DNA from: Erigeron canadensis
Lineage: Eukaryota > Streptophyta > Magnoliopsida > Asterales > Asteraceae
Reading direction: 5' to 3'
DNA length: 64,000 bases
NCBI RefSeq assembly: GCF_010389155.1
Contig: NC_057765.1
Location: 4,402,001 to 4,466,000 of the forward strand
Shown: piece by piece, positions 48,301-58,259 of the stretch
Position numbering within the stretch: the stretch's first letter is position 1
Layout of the letters: the number at the start of each line of letters is the position of its first letter
Made by a program: the position numbers and the translations under genes
The notes under the pieces: generated by a model
The model's input: the letters and a program-made list of their open reading frames with translations, nothing else
What the model was told of the DNA's origin: nothing
Databases searched by the model: none

Positions 48301-48919
48301 AATAAATCCACCGCAATGACGGTGACAATGACATGGACTCTACTAATTCGCTATTTGTTTAGCTCTAAATAATGTTTTTAGGACTTGTCATTTCAATTTA
48401 TGTATGTTTTTGAACTTGAATTAAGTATGTGTTTTATTTAGCATTTGTTAAATTTTTAGAGACTAAAAGTGTTACGTTGCGGATGTGTCTAGGGACTAAA
48501 AGTGTTTGGGGACTAAAAGTGTAAAGTTAAATAAATGGTACGTCCATTCGGGGTGTTTTGGGAATTAGTTCGTGGTTAGTCATTGGGCTGATATGGCGCT
48601 AGGGACTAGTCCTTGAAGGATGAGTCATGAGCGTTGTGAAAGCTCTAATGCAACTCACAACCTAAAACTATTCATGAAACTTTAATTTATTTCTTATCTT
48701 TGGGAAAATGTTCTAATAACCAAATAATTCTAGTGTTTACCATTTCGATATAATGGATACTTGAGTCATTCGATCCGACTACCTAAACAAACCAAAAGCA
48801 ATTACACATACAAATTAGTGAAAAAAAAAAGGGTTAAATGATATACCATAAACTCTTTCAGAAATCTCTAGGAGTCCATCAGGCGGCTTCTTGTAGAACA
48901 ATTTACCTAACAATGCCAT
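39317..48919 (-). CDS. Class II formin (PTEN-C2-FH1-FH2)
   Basis: An actin-nucleating formin of plant class II, resembling Arabidopsis FH13/FH18/FH20. I built 18 exons (minus strand): 48919-48847, 47300-46600, 46166-45936, 45856-45695, 45308-43843, 43750-43627, 43520-43449, 43155-43057, 42972-42931, 42806-42726, 42642-42592, 42509-42428, 40929-40835, 40656-40585, 40494-40378, 40228-40160, 40082-40016, 39498-39317. The sum is 3786 bp, in frame, 1261 aa. Start MALLGKLFYKKPPDGLLEI; PTEN-like domain about 8-195, whose P-loop reads HCERGGWP without the catalytic Arg, so it is probably a lipid-binding, inactive phosphatase; C2 about 258-335; proline-rich FH1 about 390-845; FH2 from LKPLHW (about 849) with LGNALNQGTARG, to about 1230. 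FH2 caps and elongates actin barbed ends; class II members also bundle microtubules and serve membrane-linked polar growth and phragmoplast. Intron 11 is GC-AG; intron 12 holds a LINE. Confidence 0.92.
41385..42374 (+). mobile_element. 5'-truncated LINE in formin intron 12
   Basis: Plus-strand (antisense to the formin). Reading frame from about 41427 to 42161 contains DLIVNSYWKWPESW, then a zf-RVT region (HALLLWLVVKRKLKTQDLL, CALCNTQPDSHQHLFFECP) and WQERNLRLFQ, which are C-terminal ORF2 features. A poly(A) run at 42357-42374 closes the element. It is a different LINE family from the one at 8324-13467. 5' end and target duplication not located. It is removed by splicing, so it should not change the formin protein. 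Confidence 0.82.
41538..42161 (+). pseudogene. LINE ORF2 C-terminal zf-RVT fragment
   Basis: 207-codon open stretch inside the truncated LINE: MWKDRNG... with HxxxxC-type zinc-finger residues CALC...HQHLFFECPY, and KEVWLDV typical of zf-RVT. It lacks endonuclease and reverse transcriptase, so cannot work alone. Confidence 0.85.
42510..42591 (-). other. GC-AG intron of the formin
   Basis: On the minus strand exon 11 ends GAAGAG and the intron begins GCAAGTAA, a good match to the AG|GCAAGT consensus of the rare GC-AG class, and ends TTTATTTCAG. Any GT alternative in the vicinity would break the FH2 frame. Confidence 0.75.
44275..44665 (-). repeat. 75-bp minisatellite coding 25-residue FH1 repeats
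   Basis: Inside formin exon 5 about five units follow each other with exact 75-bp spacing, each reading like APTKEKPERTAGPSPMPPVS followed by PPPST. First unit (TETKKEKLAATARTS) and last (TKERSEMVTTQS) are diverged edges. Repeat number will probably vary between individuals. Confidence 0.8.
47720..48540 (+). mobile_element. Decayed element in formin intron 1
   Basis: Bounded by inverted-type words ACACTTTTGGTCCCT (near 47774, with a partial copy near 47730) and GGGACTAAAAGTGT (two copies, about 48492-48525). Inside, CTATATATACAAACC looks like a TATA box and a frame from about 48010 reads VQYVTYLQQRLGQTL after stops at places where CAA/CAG would fit, then AMTFQHAEFWQGSVGK. Stops look like C-to-T decay of Gln codons. 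Protein family not recognised. Confidence 0.4.
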
Positions 48920-49778
48920 TCGTATCAATCAATCTATTATGTTGGGTTTCTTGTGAATTCGTGATTGAAACACTAGAAACTCCAATTTAGCATCTAAATC
49001 ATCAAATCGTGTGTCTAAGGCATAAATACAATGTATAAACACATATGATAGATACGATTTTATGTTTGTTTGTGCCTATAATTTTTGAATTTCTAAGGAT
49101 CAACAACATAAAGACATGGCGATTGATTTCAGTGCAAGATTATGATCGATTTGCATGTGTGTACATGTGCATGATGTTTTGTCGTGGAAGAAGAAAAAGG
49201 TGAAGAAGAATGTTCTCAGATCAGCTTAGGATGGAGACTTGTTGCTTAGAGAAAACAAATTGTTACCCTCATCAAGTTACTCTATTTTCATAAGTACTTA
49301 GAGATTAATCATATATTTTCATTAATTATAATTAAGTAATATGGTACTCGTTATCTTTATACTTACTTTTATTTTTATCTTTACCGCAATATAATAGACA
49401 AAATAATTTATTAACCAATCATAAAGCTTGATTTCATAAAATTAAAACATATTTATGTCATAATTTTAATTTTAATATATATTAGAAGACAATTAACTTA
49501 ACCTTAATCGATGAATCACAATTCTCAATTTCTCTAGTTTAATTAAATTAACACATGTTATAATATAATTTACACTTTTAAATTTTTTTCTTAAAATAAT
49601 AATTTTATTAGAATAAAATAAAATATATAACATATAAAACTCATATTTATCCTAAATCCAACTAATTAAAGAATAAATAATATCCATTTAATAATAAAAA
49701 AAACAATTTTGCTTACAATTAGTCTTCATCCAACTATAATAATATCAAATGATCAATGATTATATATATATATATACA
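48920..49778. other. Formin 5' flank and Helitron-family debris
   Basis: Left part is the presumed formin promoter and 5' UTR (start codon at 48919, transcription leftward). From about 49390 words of the Helitron family (TTTATTAACCAATCATA) appear. No clear TATA box. Confidence 0.4.
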
Positions 49779-50218
49779 CTATATTATAAAGCAGATTTTT
49801 CATAGATTTTCAACATTGAACTTGAAATTTTCAATATTGATTTTAAGTAATTCCTCAAAATGTCCCTCCTATCTATTCTATATTTATCTAAAATAACTAT
49901 AAGACCCTTTCTCTCTTCTCAAATCTCAACCAATCATTTTTTTTCTCTCTCCTCCATAAATCATTTATTCCTCCAATTCATTCAAAATCTTTTATCTCAA
50001 AAAACGTACATCGATAAATTATAAAAATTGTGTGGGTGTTCTTAAAATTTCATGCTCTTTCATTAGAGATGTCATTCGATATACTTTCGACAAAATTTTA
50101 AACGGCTAAGGCATTTGACTATCATACTCTATGACATATCAACTCCTATAACCTATCATATTCTATGACCTAGGTATCACCCCACCATCTCACCGCCGCA
50201 ATGCGCGGGTACTTGCTC
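49779..50218. mobile_element. Helitron-like short repeat, copy B
   Basis: Second copy of the element at 13590-14010: CACTATATTATAAAGC at the start, TTTTCAACATTGAACTTG within, and the hairpin-like end CCGCCGCAATGCGCGGGTA followed by CTTGCTCTC. Same orientation as copy A. Confidence 0.45.
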
Positions 50219-51044
50219 TCACATATATATATATATGATATCTAACAATTAACAACTATATAATCCAAAACCTTCACGAAAAACAAATAACCCAACAAAA
50301 ATCTACAAAAAGTTTTTCTAATTGTATTGTTAAGAAAACATTTTACAACAACAAGCCTTGACATGATATAAATAGATGAGCAAGTTACAAGTTTTCGTTA
50401 ATTAATGTTCCAGTATTACATTCTATTACTTTGATTTTCATTACATTATCTATATTTGAACTTACCGGTTTGTTCTTTTATAATTTTAATTACATTCTTT
50501 ATATTTGAATCCATTAGTTTGTTCTTTCACAATATTTCTTGGAGTACATATATTTAATTCATCTTTAATATGTCATAAACAATCTGTGTATCTGACATGG
50601 GTCTAATCTAATGAAATACTATATATGCGTTCAATATTTTAGTATTATATTTTTTTAATTTGCTTTCACTTACTTTTTTTTACGTTTAAATTTGCATATT
50701 TGACAATTTATTTTATCTTGAAAATGTCATAAACAACCTCGTGTATTTGACACGAGAATTTATTTTATAATTAAAGTAAAACTATGGATCCAAACAAAAA
50801 TTATTATTATATAAATATATATTTTTTAATAGAAAATTGCTTATTAAATTATACTTTTTTATCTTAAATCATAAATTTACACTATAAATATAACTATTAC
50901 TTAGTCTTCAACTTGAAATTTATTATATTTTTATTTTGTCATCATTTAAATAGTTAAAAAACTTCCAACATATTTTTGATAATTCTATTTGTCTTTTATA
51001 AAATATTGAAACTATATGTTAAGTTACATATTCTTAATATATAT
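50219..51044. other. Helitron-family debris
   Basis: Contains stem-like words CTCGTGTATTTGACACGAG (near 50733) and CTGTGTATCTGACATGGG (near 50595), both related to the Helitron 3' hairpin. No gene. Confidence 0.4.
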
Positions 51045-52180
51045 AGGGCAACAGCCTTGTCAAGGCGTGGGCTAAGCCCACTCAAAGTGAAGCGATTTAT
51101 ACCGAGGAAGAACCTGCACTAGAATAGGAAAAGCCGGACATTCCTTCTTTTCAGAATTACAGTCCTGCGGGCCTGCCCGAACTGTCAGTGATTCAAACAA
51201 AGACGCGGGTGCGAGTCTTCCTCGATTGAAGTAAAAAAAGTCCTCCTCCTTTATCTTATTCCTACCATCCGGGGCGAAAGGATGAGACGGAATAGCGTGT
51301 CATTTCGGAACCGTTCATAAGCTTTCCCTTGACTAATATAAAAGTAAAGGCAGCTATCTGGAGAATTTTGGGCCGAAGGCATCATAAGATCGAGAGGAGC
51401 CATCTTGATTCCGACTAGAGGAGGAAAGAACCTGAGCCCATAGGTTAGGAAGGAATCAATCCAAAGTCTCGTTGCCAATTAGAGTAGAGCCAAAGGCAGC
51501 TATCGCGATGAATTGTTACAATGTGTGCCTCCTTCTGGGGAAGCGCGCATGCAGGTGTAGGAAGGAAGCTTCTGCACAACAGACAATGAATCTATAGGTC
51601 ACATGCCTTGTTAGACGACCTGTGCCTTCATCCAAACAGGTGCCTCCTAGGCGGAGAGGAGGGCTTAGGATCGCCAGGGGGATGAGGATGAGACAGAGTT
51701 GACCCCCGCGGCCTCTCGGTAGAAGATTGGGAAAGCCCAGTCTTCTATCTCAGTCTCAACAGAAGGTAAGAGGAAGGGCCCTTCCCTCTTTCCTTCGAGA
51801 AGAGCTTAAAAGCGCCTTCATCATGTCAATCTTCAGGCAAGCAATTGGCTCCAAGGGACTTTAGAAGAAGAGCAACGAGCGTAGTGATGAACTCTTTCAG
51901 TAAGCACCCCTTCCGAAATAGAAATCCATCCTTGATTGCCATCGATATTTCCTCCCCAACTAGCTCCTTATTAATTGCAAATGAAAGAAGAAGTTCGGGA
52001 AACCATCAGGCCCCACTCAAACTAGCTGCCCTGCCACCTTAGAATTATAAATAAGCATTTCTTGAAAAAAAAAAAAAAAAAAAAGAAGCCCGAATGCTCA
52101 AGCTCAATAGCATATGGGTTGTGTTCTACCAATGAGCAGCCAGGAGCCTAAAGAAAGCACTGAGAAAGATATAAGTGTTC
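51045..52180. other. Mitochondrial-like DNA insertion (NUMT)
   Basis: Base composition jumps from about 25% to about 50% GC at 51045 (GGGCAACAGCCTTGTCAAGG) and falls back near 52180. The style (long GC-balanced stretches, GAAAGGATGAG, GGCCGAAGGCATC, poly(A)-poor) is that of plant mitochondrial intergenic DNA. Open frames inside (51251-51478 minus, 51845-52042 plus) have no function I recognise. An A-run of about 21 at 52063-52083 may have arisen after transfer. Confidence 0.6.
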
Positions 52181-52189
52181 CGTATAGGT

Positions 52190-52218
52190 TCGTATATATA
52201 TATATATATATATATATG
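52190..52218. repeat. (TA)n microsatellite at insertion edge
   Basis: AT dinucleotide run next to the right border of the mitochondrial-like block. Confidence 0.75.
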
Positions 52219-52385
52219 TAATTATTGTGTATAAAACTATTTTTATGATATAACAAAATTTTAAATATCTCTATATAACTAAGCGAGGATATAAAAAAAA
52301 TCCTATGTGGCATATCTATCTAGATGACAATAAAGATTTTTGCTTAGCTGTAATTTTTCTAAATATTTTGTAATTTTGCATGCCA

Positions 52386-52494
<109 letters not shown>

Positions 52495-52699
52495 GGTGCA
52501 TGTTTCTCGGTGACAAAAGCATTTTAAATGTATCATATATTTATATTCAAGTCTTGTAATTTTTCTTGTAATTTTTCTTGTAAATTACCGTTTGTCAATA
52601 ATATTACTTTGACATATATTGTGATCATAATTGGATCATCTTATGTTTATATGTTTGTTTATTGTTTATGTTTTGCAAGTACTTGACATTAATGTAAAC

Positions 52700-53455
52700 A
52701 TTACATATAAAGAGTAATTAAGTAAATGTTGTTTCTGCATTCATCAACAGTAGGTACATTAACTTAATGTACTTCTAAAGGGAAATCAAGTTGATGTTGT
52801 TTCTGCGTTTAACAGCAGTGTTAACATTAACTTATATCCAAAGGTAATATTGTCAATGTTGGTTATGCTTTTATAGCATGAAGAAACATTGAGTGATTTA
52901 ATGTTGTTTCTGCGTTTAATAGCAGTAGGTACATTAACTTAAATCTTCCTAAGTCTCATTTGAGAGTTATTGGAACAAGCAAAAGTTTGCTTGTTCAGAA
53001 GAACACTCAAATGGTTTGAAAGTTTCTTGGGAACAAGCAAGATTTTGCTTGTTCAGAAGTACTCTCAAAGGGTTTGAGAGTTTCTTGAGAACAAGCAAAA
53101 GTATGATTGTTAAGAAGAACTCTCAAACAGACCAAAACCCTAATGGGCTTGGGCTGACATAGAAACACGCAAACCCACTAGCCCTTGCCTGTATATATGG
53201 GTGTGTGTTTCATGCGTGTTCAACAAGAGTGTAGAGAAAGAAACAAGAAAATCTTGAGAGAGAAACTACTAAAGCTAAGAACATACAAATCTAGCAGATC
53301 TTGAGTGTGCTACTTGACTCACGCACGAACCACAAAACACACACCCGTTTTGGTTGGCTTGTAAAATTAGATTACCACGTTGGTTGGTAAGGTTTGTCTG
53401 GAAATCCTCCTTACTATATTAGCCAAATACGAGTGTTTTTATGTTCACGCAAAGA
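52700..53455. mobile_element. Possible LTR-like unit with promoter
   Basis: Three imperfect copies of TGTTGTTTCTGCRTTTAA (near 52728, 52791, 52902) followed by ACATTAACTTA, then the tandem repeat at 52955-53130, then CTGTATATATGGGTG as a TATA box and a leader rich in GAGAGAAA. Enhancer repeats upstream of a TATA box are usual in plant LTRs. No primer-binding site or second LTR was found. Confidence 0.35.
52955..53130. repeat. 58-bp tandem repeat with hairpin units, three copies
   Basis: GAACAAGCAA starts at 52973, 53031 and 53089, exactly 58 bp apart. Each unit contains an inverted pair such as GAACAAGCAAAAGT and TTTGCTTGTTC, and a second one, ACTCTCAAA with TTTGAGAGT. Confidence 0.8.
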
Positions 53456-53472
53456 TATATATATATATATAT

Positions 53473-53968
53473 GGCTGTAAACGAACCGAACGAACACGAA
53501 CGGGACCTTGTTCATGTTCGTTCATTTAACTTAACGAACGGTTCACGAACAGATAAACGAACAAAATGACTTGTTCATCTTCGTTCGTTTTTGTTCATGA
53601 ACGACTGTTCACGAACACAAACGAACGAACACTAATGAACGAACACAAACAAACGAAATATTTATAAATTAAGTATTTTTATTTAAATTTTTTCTTAAAT
53701 AGTAAGGTATATATAATATATTTATTATATATAAAACTAATATTTATATATGTAAATGAACATAACGAACAAATGTTCACGAACAAAAGCAAACTATTGT
53801 TCACGAACGATGGTTCATGAACATAAATGAACGAACGTTCACGAACAGATTATCGAATGTTCACGAACGTAAATGAACGAACAAGAGCTTTGTTCATGTT
53901 CGTTCATTTAACTAAACAAACGAACTTCCTGCCGAACGGTTCGTGAACTGTTCAGTTCGTTTACAGCC
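53473..53968. mobile_element. Fold-back DNA element full of GTTCACGAAC words
   Basis: Inverted ends GGCTGTAAACGAACCGAACG (left) and, reverse-complemented, GGCTGTAAACGAACTGAACA (right), flanked by TA repeats. The interior carries many copies of GTTCACGAAC/TTCGTTC in both orientations around an AT core (53660-53760). A separate fragment with the same end lies at 54048-54072. No coding capacity. Confidence 0.65.
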
Positions 53969-54072
53969 CTATATATATATATATATATATATAGGGGAGT
54001 CTTATTTTGAAAACCAATTTTTTTGTAAGAACCGTGAGAACTCCTAAATTGTTCGTGTTCGTTTACAACCCT

Positions 54073-54684
54073 AAATTTTTTTATAAGGAGCAGCAGTAGT
54101 ATACATACATAAGGAAATATCACTTCACGACGGCTGTAGATTAATTCATGGTTTAGATTAATTAACAAAGATGTATTCGTTAACACATTTTTGACAAGAA
54201 TAAGGTTCACAACCTTCTATTAAATTATATTGTTAGAAAGTCATATATACATGTCTAACTGACAAAGATAAGGTTCACTTTACGATTTTTGTAACTTATC
54301 TCTTTCAATTTTTCTTTGTCTAACTGACATATTTAACTTTTGTTGGTTATTTATTTATGAAAATAAAGTATAATCTTTATTTTTAATTTTATTTGTTGTT
54401 ATATGTTTGTATAATTTAGATATTATTAAATAATAAGTCTATTGGTTAGTATTAAAATATTGATTTATGATGTATTTGTCTTTAATTAATAAGTTTACAT
54501 TTGAATACATGCTACAATATTATAATTTTACAACAATTATTTATCATACAACACATGGATTTAATCTAGTATAATGATAGAACATCTTTGCAATCTTTTA
54601 AATATATAATAACTTAACTTGTAATAAGATTCATATAACAATATGATAATATTTTATGTTTGTCTATGTATATATGTGAAATGT
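54073..54684. other. Intergenic, no gene seen
   Basis: AT-rich; a possible Helitron end (TTTAATCTAGT near 54560) only. Confidence 0.4.
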
Positions 54685-54960
54685 TCATTTGAAAACTAAA
54701 ATTTCTGAAAAAACTAGAAAACTGACCAAAACACACTGTGATCTGAATCTAATACAATGTGTTTTAATTGTGTTAACTTTTAAATCACAGTGTGTTTTTG
54801 ATACCGCTTGAAAATCTAAAAATTGTTCAAACACACTGTGATATGAACTTAACACAATGTGTTTTCTAAAAAAAAATTAAAAACAGTTTGTGTTAAATTC
54901 AAATCACAATGTGTTTTGGTCAGTTTTCTAGTTTTCATGAAAATTTTAGTTTTCAAATGA
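54685..54960. mobile_element. MITE with about 60-bp terminal inverted repeats
   Basis: The left 60 bp (TCATTTGAAAACTAAAATTT, then GACCAAAACACACTGTGAT) match the reverse complement of the right 60 bp with few changes. The inner part contains further copies of AACACACTGTGAT in both orientations. Long inverted repeats suggest a Mutator-like MITE; no 9-bp target duplication was found. Confidence 0.65.
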
Positions 54961-56394
54961 TTACAACCCATGTATATATAACTAATAATAGTTAAACTTT
55001 TTTTACGAACTCATCTTTTTTATTTTCGATCTCACATATAATTATCTACTCTCCATACCTCAAACTAAAACTTTACTTGTGTCACATTTACAATAACAAT
55101 TACAAAAAAATCTTATTAGTTTACATTTTTGTTTTGTTATTAATCAATAATTTATACTTTTCAATCTTTCATAAAAAAAAAAATCTTATTAAATAATCAA
55201 CTTAAATATGATTATTATACTATATAATATTCAACTTGAGAAAGAAAAAATTTACACATTTAATTATTTACAGTTTATCCATCATATTAGTAACAACTAG
55301 TGGAACTCAGACCCCGTGTTGCGAGACCTCAATTATCTTATTGAAATAGTTATATTATTTTAGTGTATTTGCATTGAATCATAAATCACTTAGTAAATAA
55401 ATCATCCTGTCATAAACATATTTGTTTAAAAGCGTACAAGAACCCAAGAAATAACTTGTATTAGAAAATCCGAATGAGATGTAATGTGACAAAATCTTCA
55501 GTATATTTTAAAATTAAAGCGAAACCTGATTTGACAAAATCCTAAAAAAATGTTAATAACCTCTAAAAAATTTTCAAGTAGCCCACTTGATCCATCTATG
55601 TTATGTTGTACCACTGTTGTTACAAATGGGGGGTTGGGGTTGGCAAAGCCTCCCCCAATAAGTAGCCCACTTGCATTAGGTTTTTTTGTAGCCCAATCCA
55701 AAAAAATTAATACAACCCTTTTCAATCAATTTCTAATGTCTAATTTTACTTTAAAAATCATAATAATATCAAAAACATACTCATCTTGAATGAAACCCTT
55801 TAATCACGTAAGACTTGTCATATATGAAATTCTTTCATCTGATTGCAATATATTTAACTGTTTTATTTTTTGTTTCAATTTTTTCTTTTGTTTGCTCGAA
55901 TTTTGGATTCCTAGTTTCGTGTTAGCCCCTTTTTACTTGAAATTTTGGCTCCGCCCCATGATCATTACTCGAGACGTGCTGTCCGACATCTGTAATATCT
56001 TGAAGACTTTTGAAACAATGCACCACCATAAACGCTCCATTATCGTTGGTAAACGGTAGAGGACGTCCTCAAAATCACAATGGACTATACGTATACGGTA
56101 TATCTCTGATTCATCCAGATCACTATTGGATCACTTTTCTACAAGACCACCCATTGTCCTACATATATATAAGTCCATCACATTATTACACCAAATATTA
56201 CTTCTTTTTTATTTGTAACTTTGTAAGACACACCAAATATTACTATTCTAAGTGATCTTGAATTGTCTCTTTACCAGTTTACCCTTCGATGAAATATTAT
56301 TATACCAAATATTACTTCTTTTTTATGTCGTTTTGGACGTTGTTACTGTTGTTATATATTTTAAGTAAGTATACAAGTACAAGATAATACAAGA
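54961..56394. other. Intergenic, transposon debris
   Basis: No gene. 55540-55965 holds a relic ending AATTTTGGCTCCGCCCC, related (inverted) to the relic at 22914. Confidence 0.4.
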
Positions 56395-56716
56395 CACAGC
56401 CGGCTCTAAAATTATGATAGGCTAATTAAGCAATTATTTTAGGCCCCTAAAAATTTAAGGCCTCAATTTATTGTGTAGTAAGTAAGTTTAGTGCTTAGAC
56501 TTTTGGCTAGATACCATCATATAATTTGCATTAGATTAACACTTTTATTAGTTTTTTTCGTCAACCTCCGCACCTTTTTTAGTAGTTATAAGCTGAGCTA
56601 CACCTTTTTTTTCTTTTCTTTTTTTTTTTTTTGCTTTTGTTAACTTTAAGTTGAATGCTAATAAACAAGTCCCCATGATCGCATTTAACGCCTCTAAAAT
56701 ACTTGAGCCGACACTG
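56395..56716. mobile_element. Possible hAT-type MITE
   Basis: Left end CACAGCCGGCTC and, reverse-complemented, right end CAGTGTCGGCTCAAG agree with the hAT terminus CAGTG followed by YCGGCTC. No 8-bp target duplication is visible; the interior (REGION 56420-56690) is non-coding. Confidence 0.4.
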
Positions 56717-57799
56717 ACAAAATAAACAAGTACATCACAATCGTGACAAGGTATTCAAATATGAAAGGAACCCATTAATTAAAGAGTTTAAGTTCGATCT
56801 TACGTGACTTAATTAAACGACGCATGTGGAAATTTAAAGAATATATTAATGACGTCATACTATACTAATTCAGGATTTTTGTTAGTTTCTAATTTTCTAT
56901 TGTCACGTATTAAAGTGCGGCATGACATTGATGACTTATGTGGCATTTTCTAGTTTAAAAATGTATGAAAAGGACTAAATTAAGAAATAATAAAACACAT
57001 AAATCATGCGTATATAAAATGATTCACGATCAGCTTACATATTTAAAGAACAAGATTTAGGGGGGAAAAAATAAACTTTAAAGGTCTCTATCAACTGCCT
57101 TTATTTTTCCTTTCTATATTGCATTATAAATCAAAATTTCTTACACTTTTTTTTAAACTCTTAAATATTCAAAATCGAAAAATACTAACTTAAGTTTATA
57201 TACCTCAATAGATGGTTTTTTTTTTTTTACAACGATTTAGTAGTTAACATTAGAGACACCAAAATAATATTCAATTGAACAGTACGAGCAGTGCCGAAGC
57301 TCAAACCAAGTAAGCGTCCCAATTTTCGGTAATAGAGTAATTTGGATATACAAAAGAAAAAACAAAATAACAAGGTATATATACAAATGTTATAGAGAAA
57401 GTTACATGTGCAAAGGGACAATGATAACTCATGTATGAATGATTTGTTTTTGTATGTGAACAAGGAATGCATGATTGCTCATGAGCCATGAGCCACAAGA
57501 TTTGAATGATTAACGATATTATTCATTTACATTTCTATTACATATATTTATTAGCTACTATTTTTGATTTCTTGAATAAAATTATTGGGTAAAAAGTGTA
57601 AACTTATGATGAAAAACCACAAAGTATAAATTAAATTTAAAAGGGTATATATATATGTTAACTATTATTTTTGATTTCTTGATTAAAATTATTGGGTAAA
57701 AGTGTAAATTTGTGATGAAAAACCAAAAAGTGTAAATTAAATTTAATGGGGAATTCATCCAAGGGTTCTTGTTTGTTTAGGAATGAATTTAGGACCTTG

Positions 57800-57836
<37 letters not shown>

Positions 57837-58259
57837 TGAGCAATATAAATATCAAACAAGCAACTTAACATCTTAATCATGGCAAATATAGGGATTTACA
57901 ACTCTTATACTGCAACGGATCCGTGCATATGCAACACATAACAACTTAGTACATAACAACTGAAATCTAGCGATTAAGCTAGAATATCCCTATGATACAA
58001 ACAACTGTTATCACATTACACGTAACATAACTATCAAATAACTATATGACACCTCGGGGTCATATAGTCTAGCTGTAATTATCACATGACTACAAGACAC
58101 CTCGGGGTCATATAGTCATGTGACCCGCCTAATCCCTATATTACTCACCTTTTACGAACAATAGCATGATCACCAAAATTGCTTCCAACTTGTCACCTTA
58201 GAAAATGATGATGATTAACACTTGTAATCTATTTCTAGTGGATTAATCTTGATGAATTT
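56717..58259. other. Intergenic with small repeats
   Basis: A 107-bp tandem duplication (57555-57757; shared TTTTTGATTTCTTGA) and a (TA)n run at 57801-57832. No gene. Confidence 0.5.
58048..58123. repeat. Duplicated GACACCTCGGGGTCATATAG and hairpin
   Basis: GACACCTCGGGGTCATATAG occurs at 58048 and 58096 (48 bp apart). The second copy sits in an inverted pair CACATGACTA / TAGTCATGTG (58083-58123). Confidence 0.7.

Noticed and set aside
51251..52042. Genes in the mitochondrial-like block
   Set aside because: Short frames in both directions without known domains, in transferred intergenic DNA.
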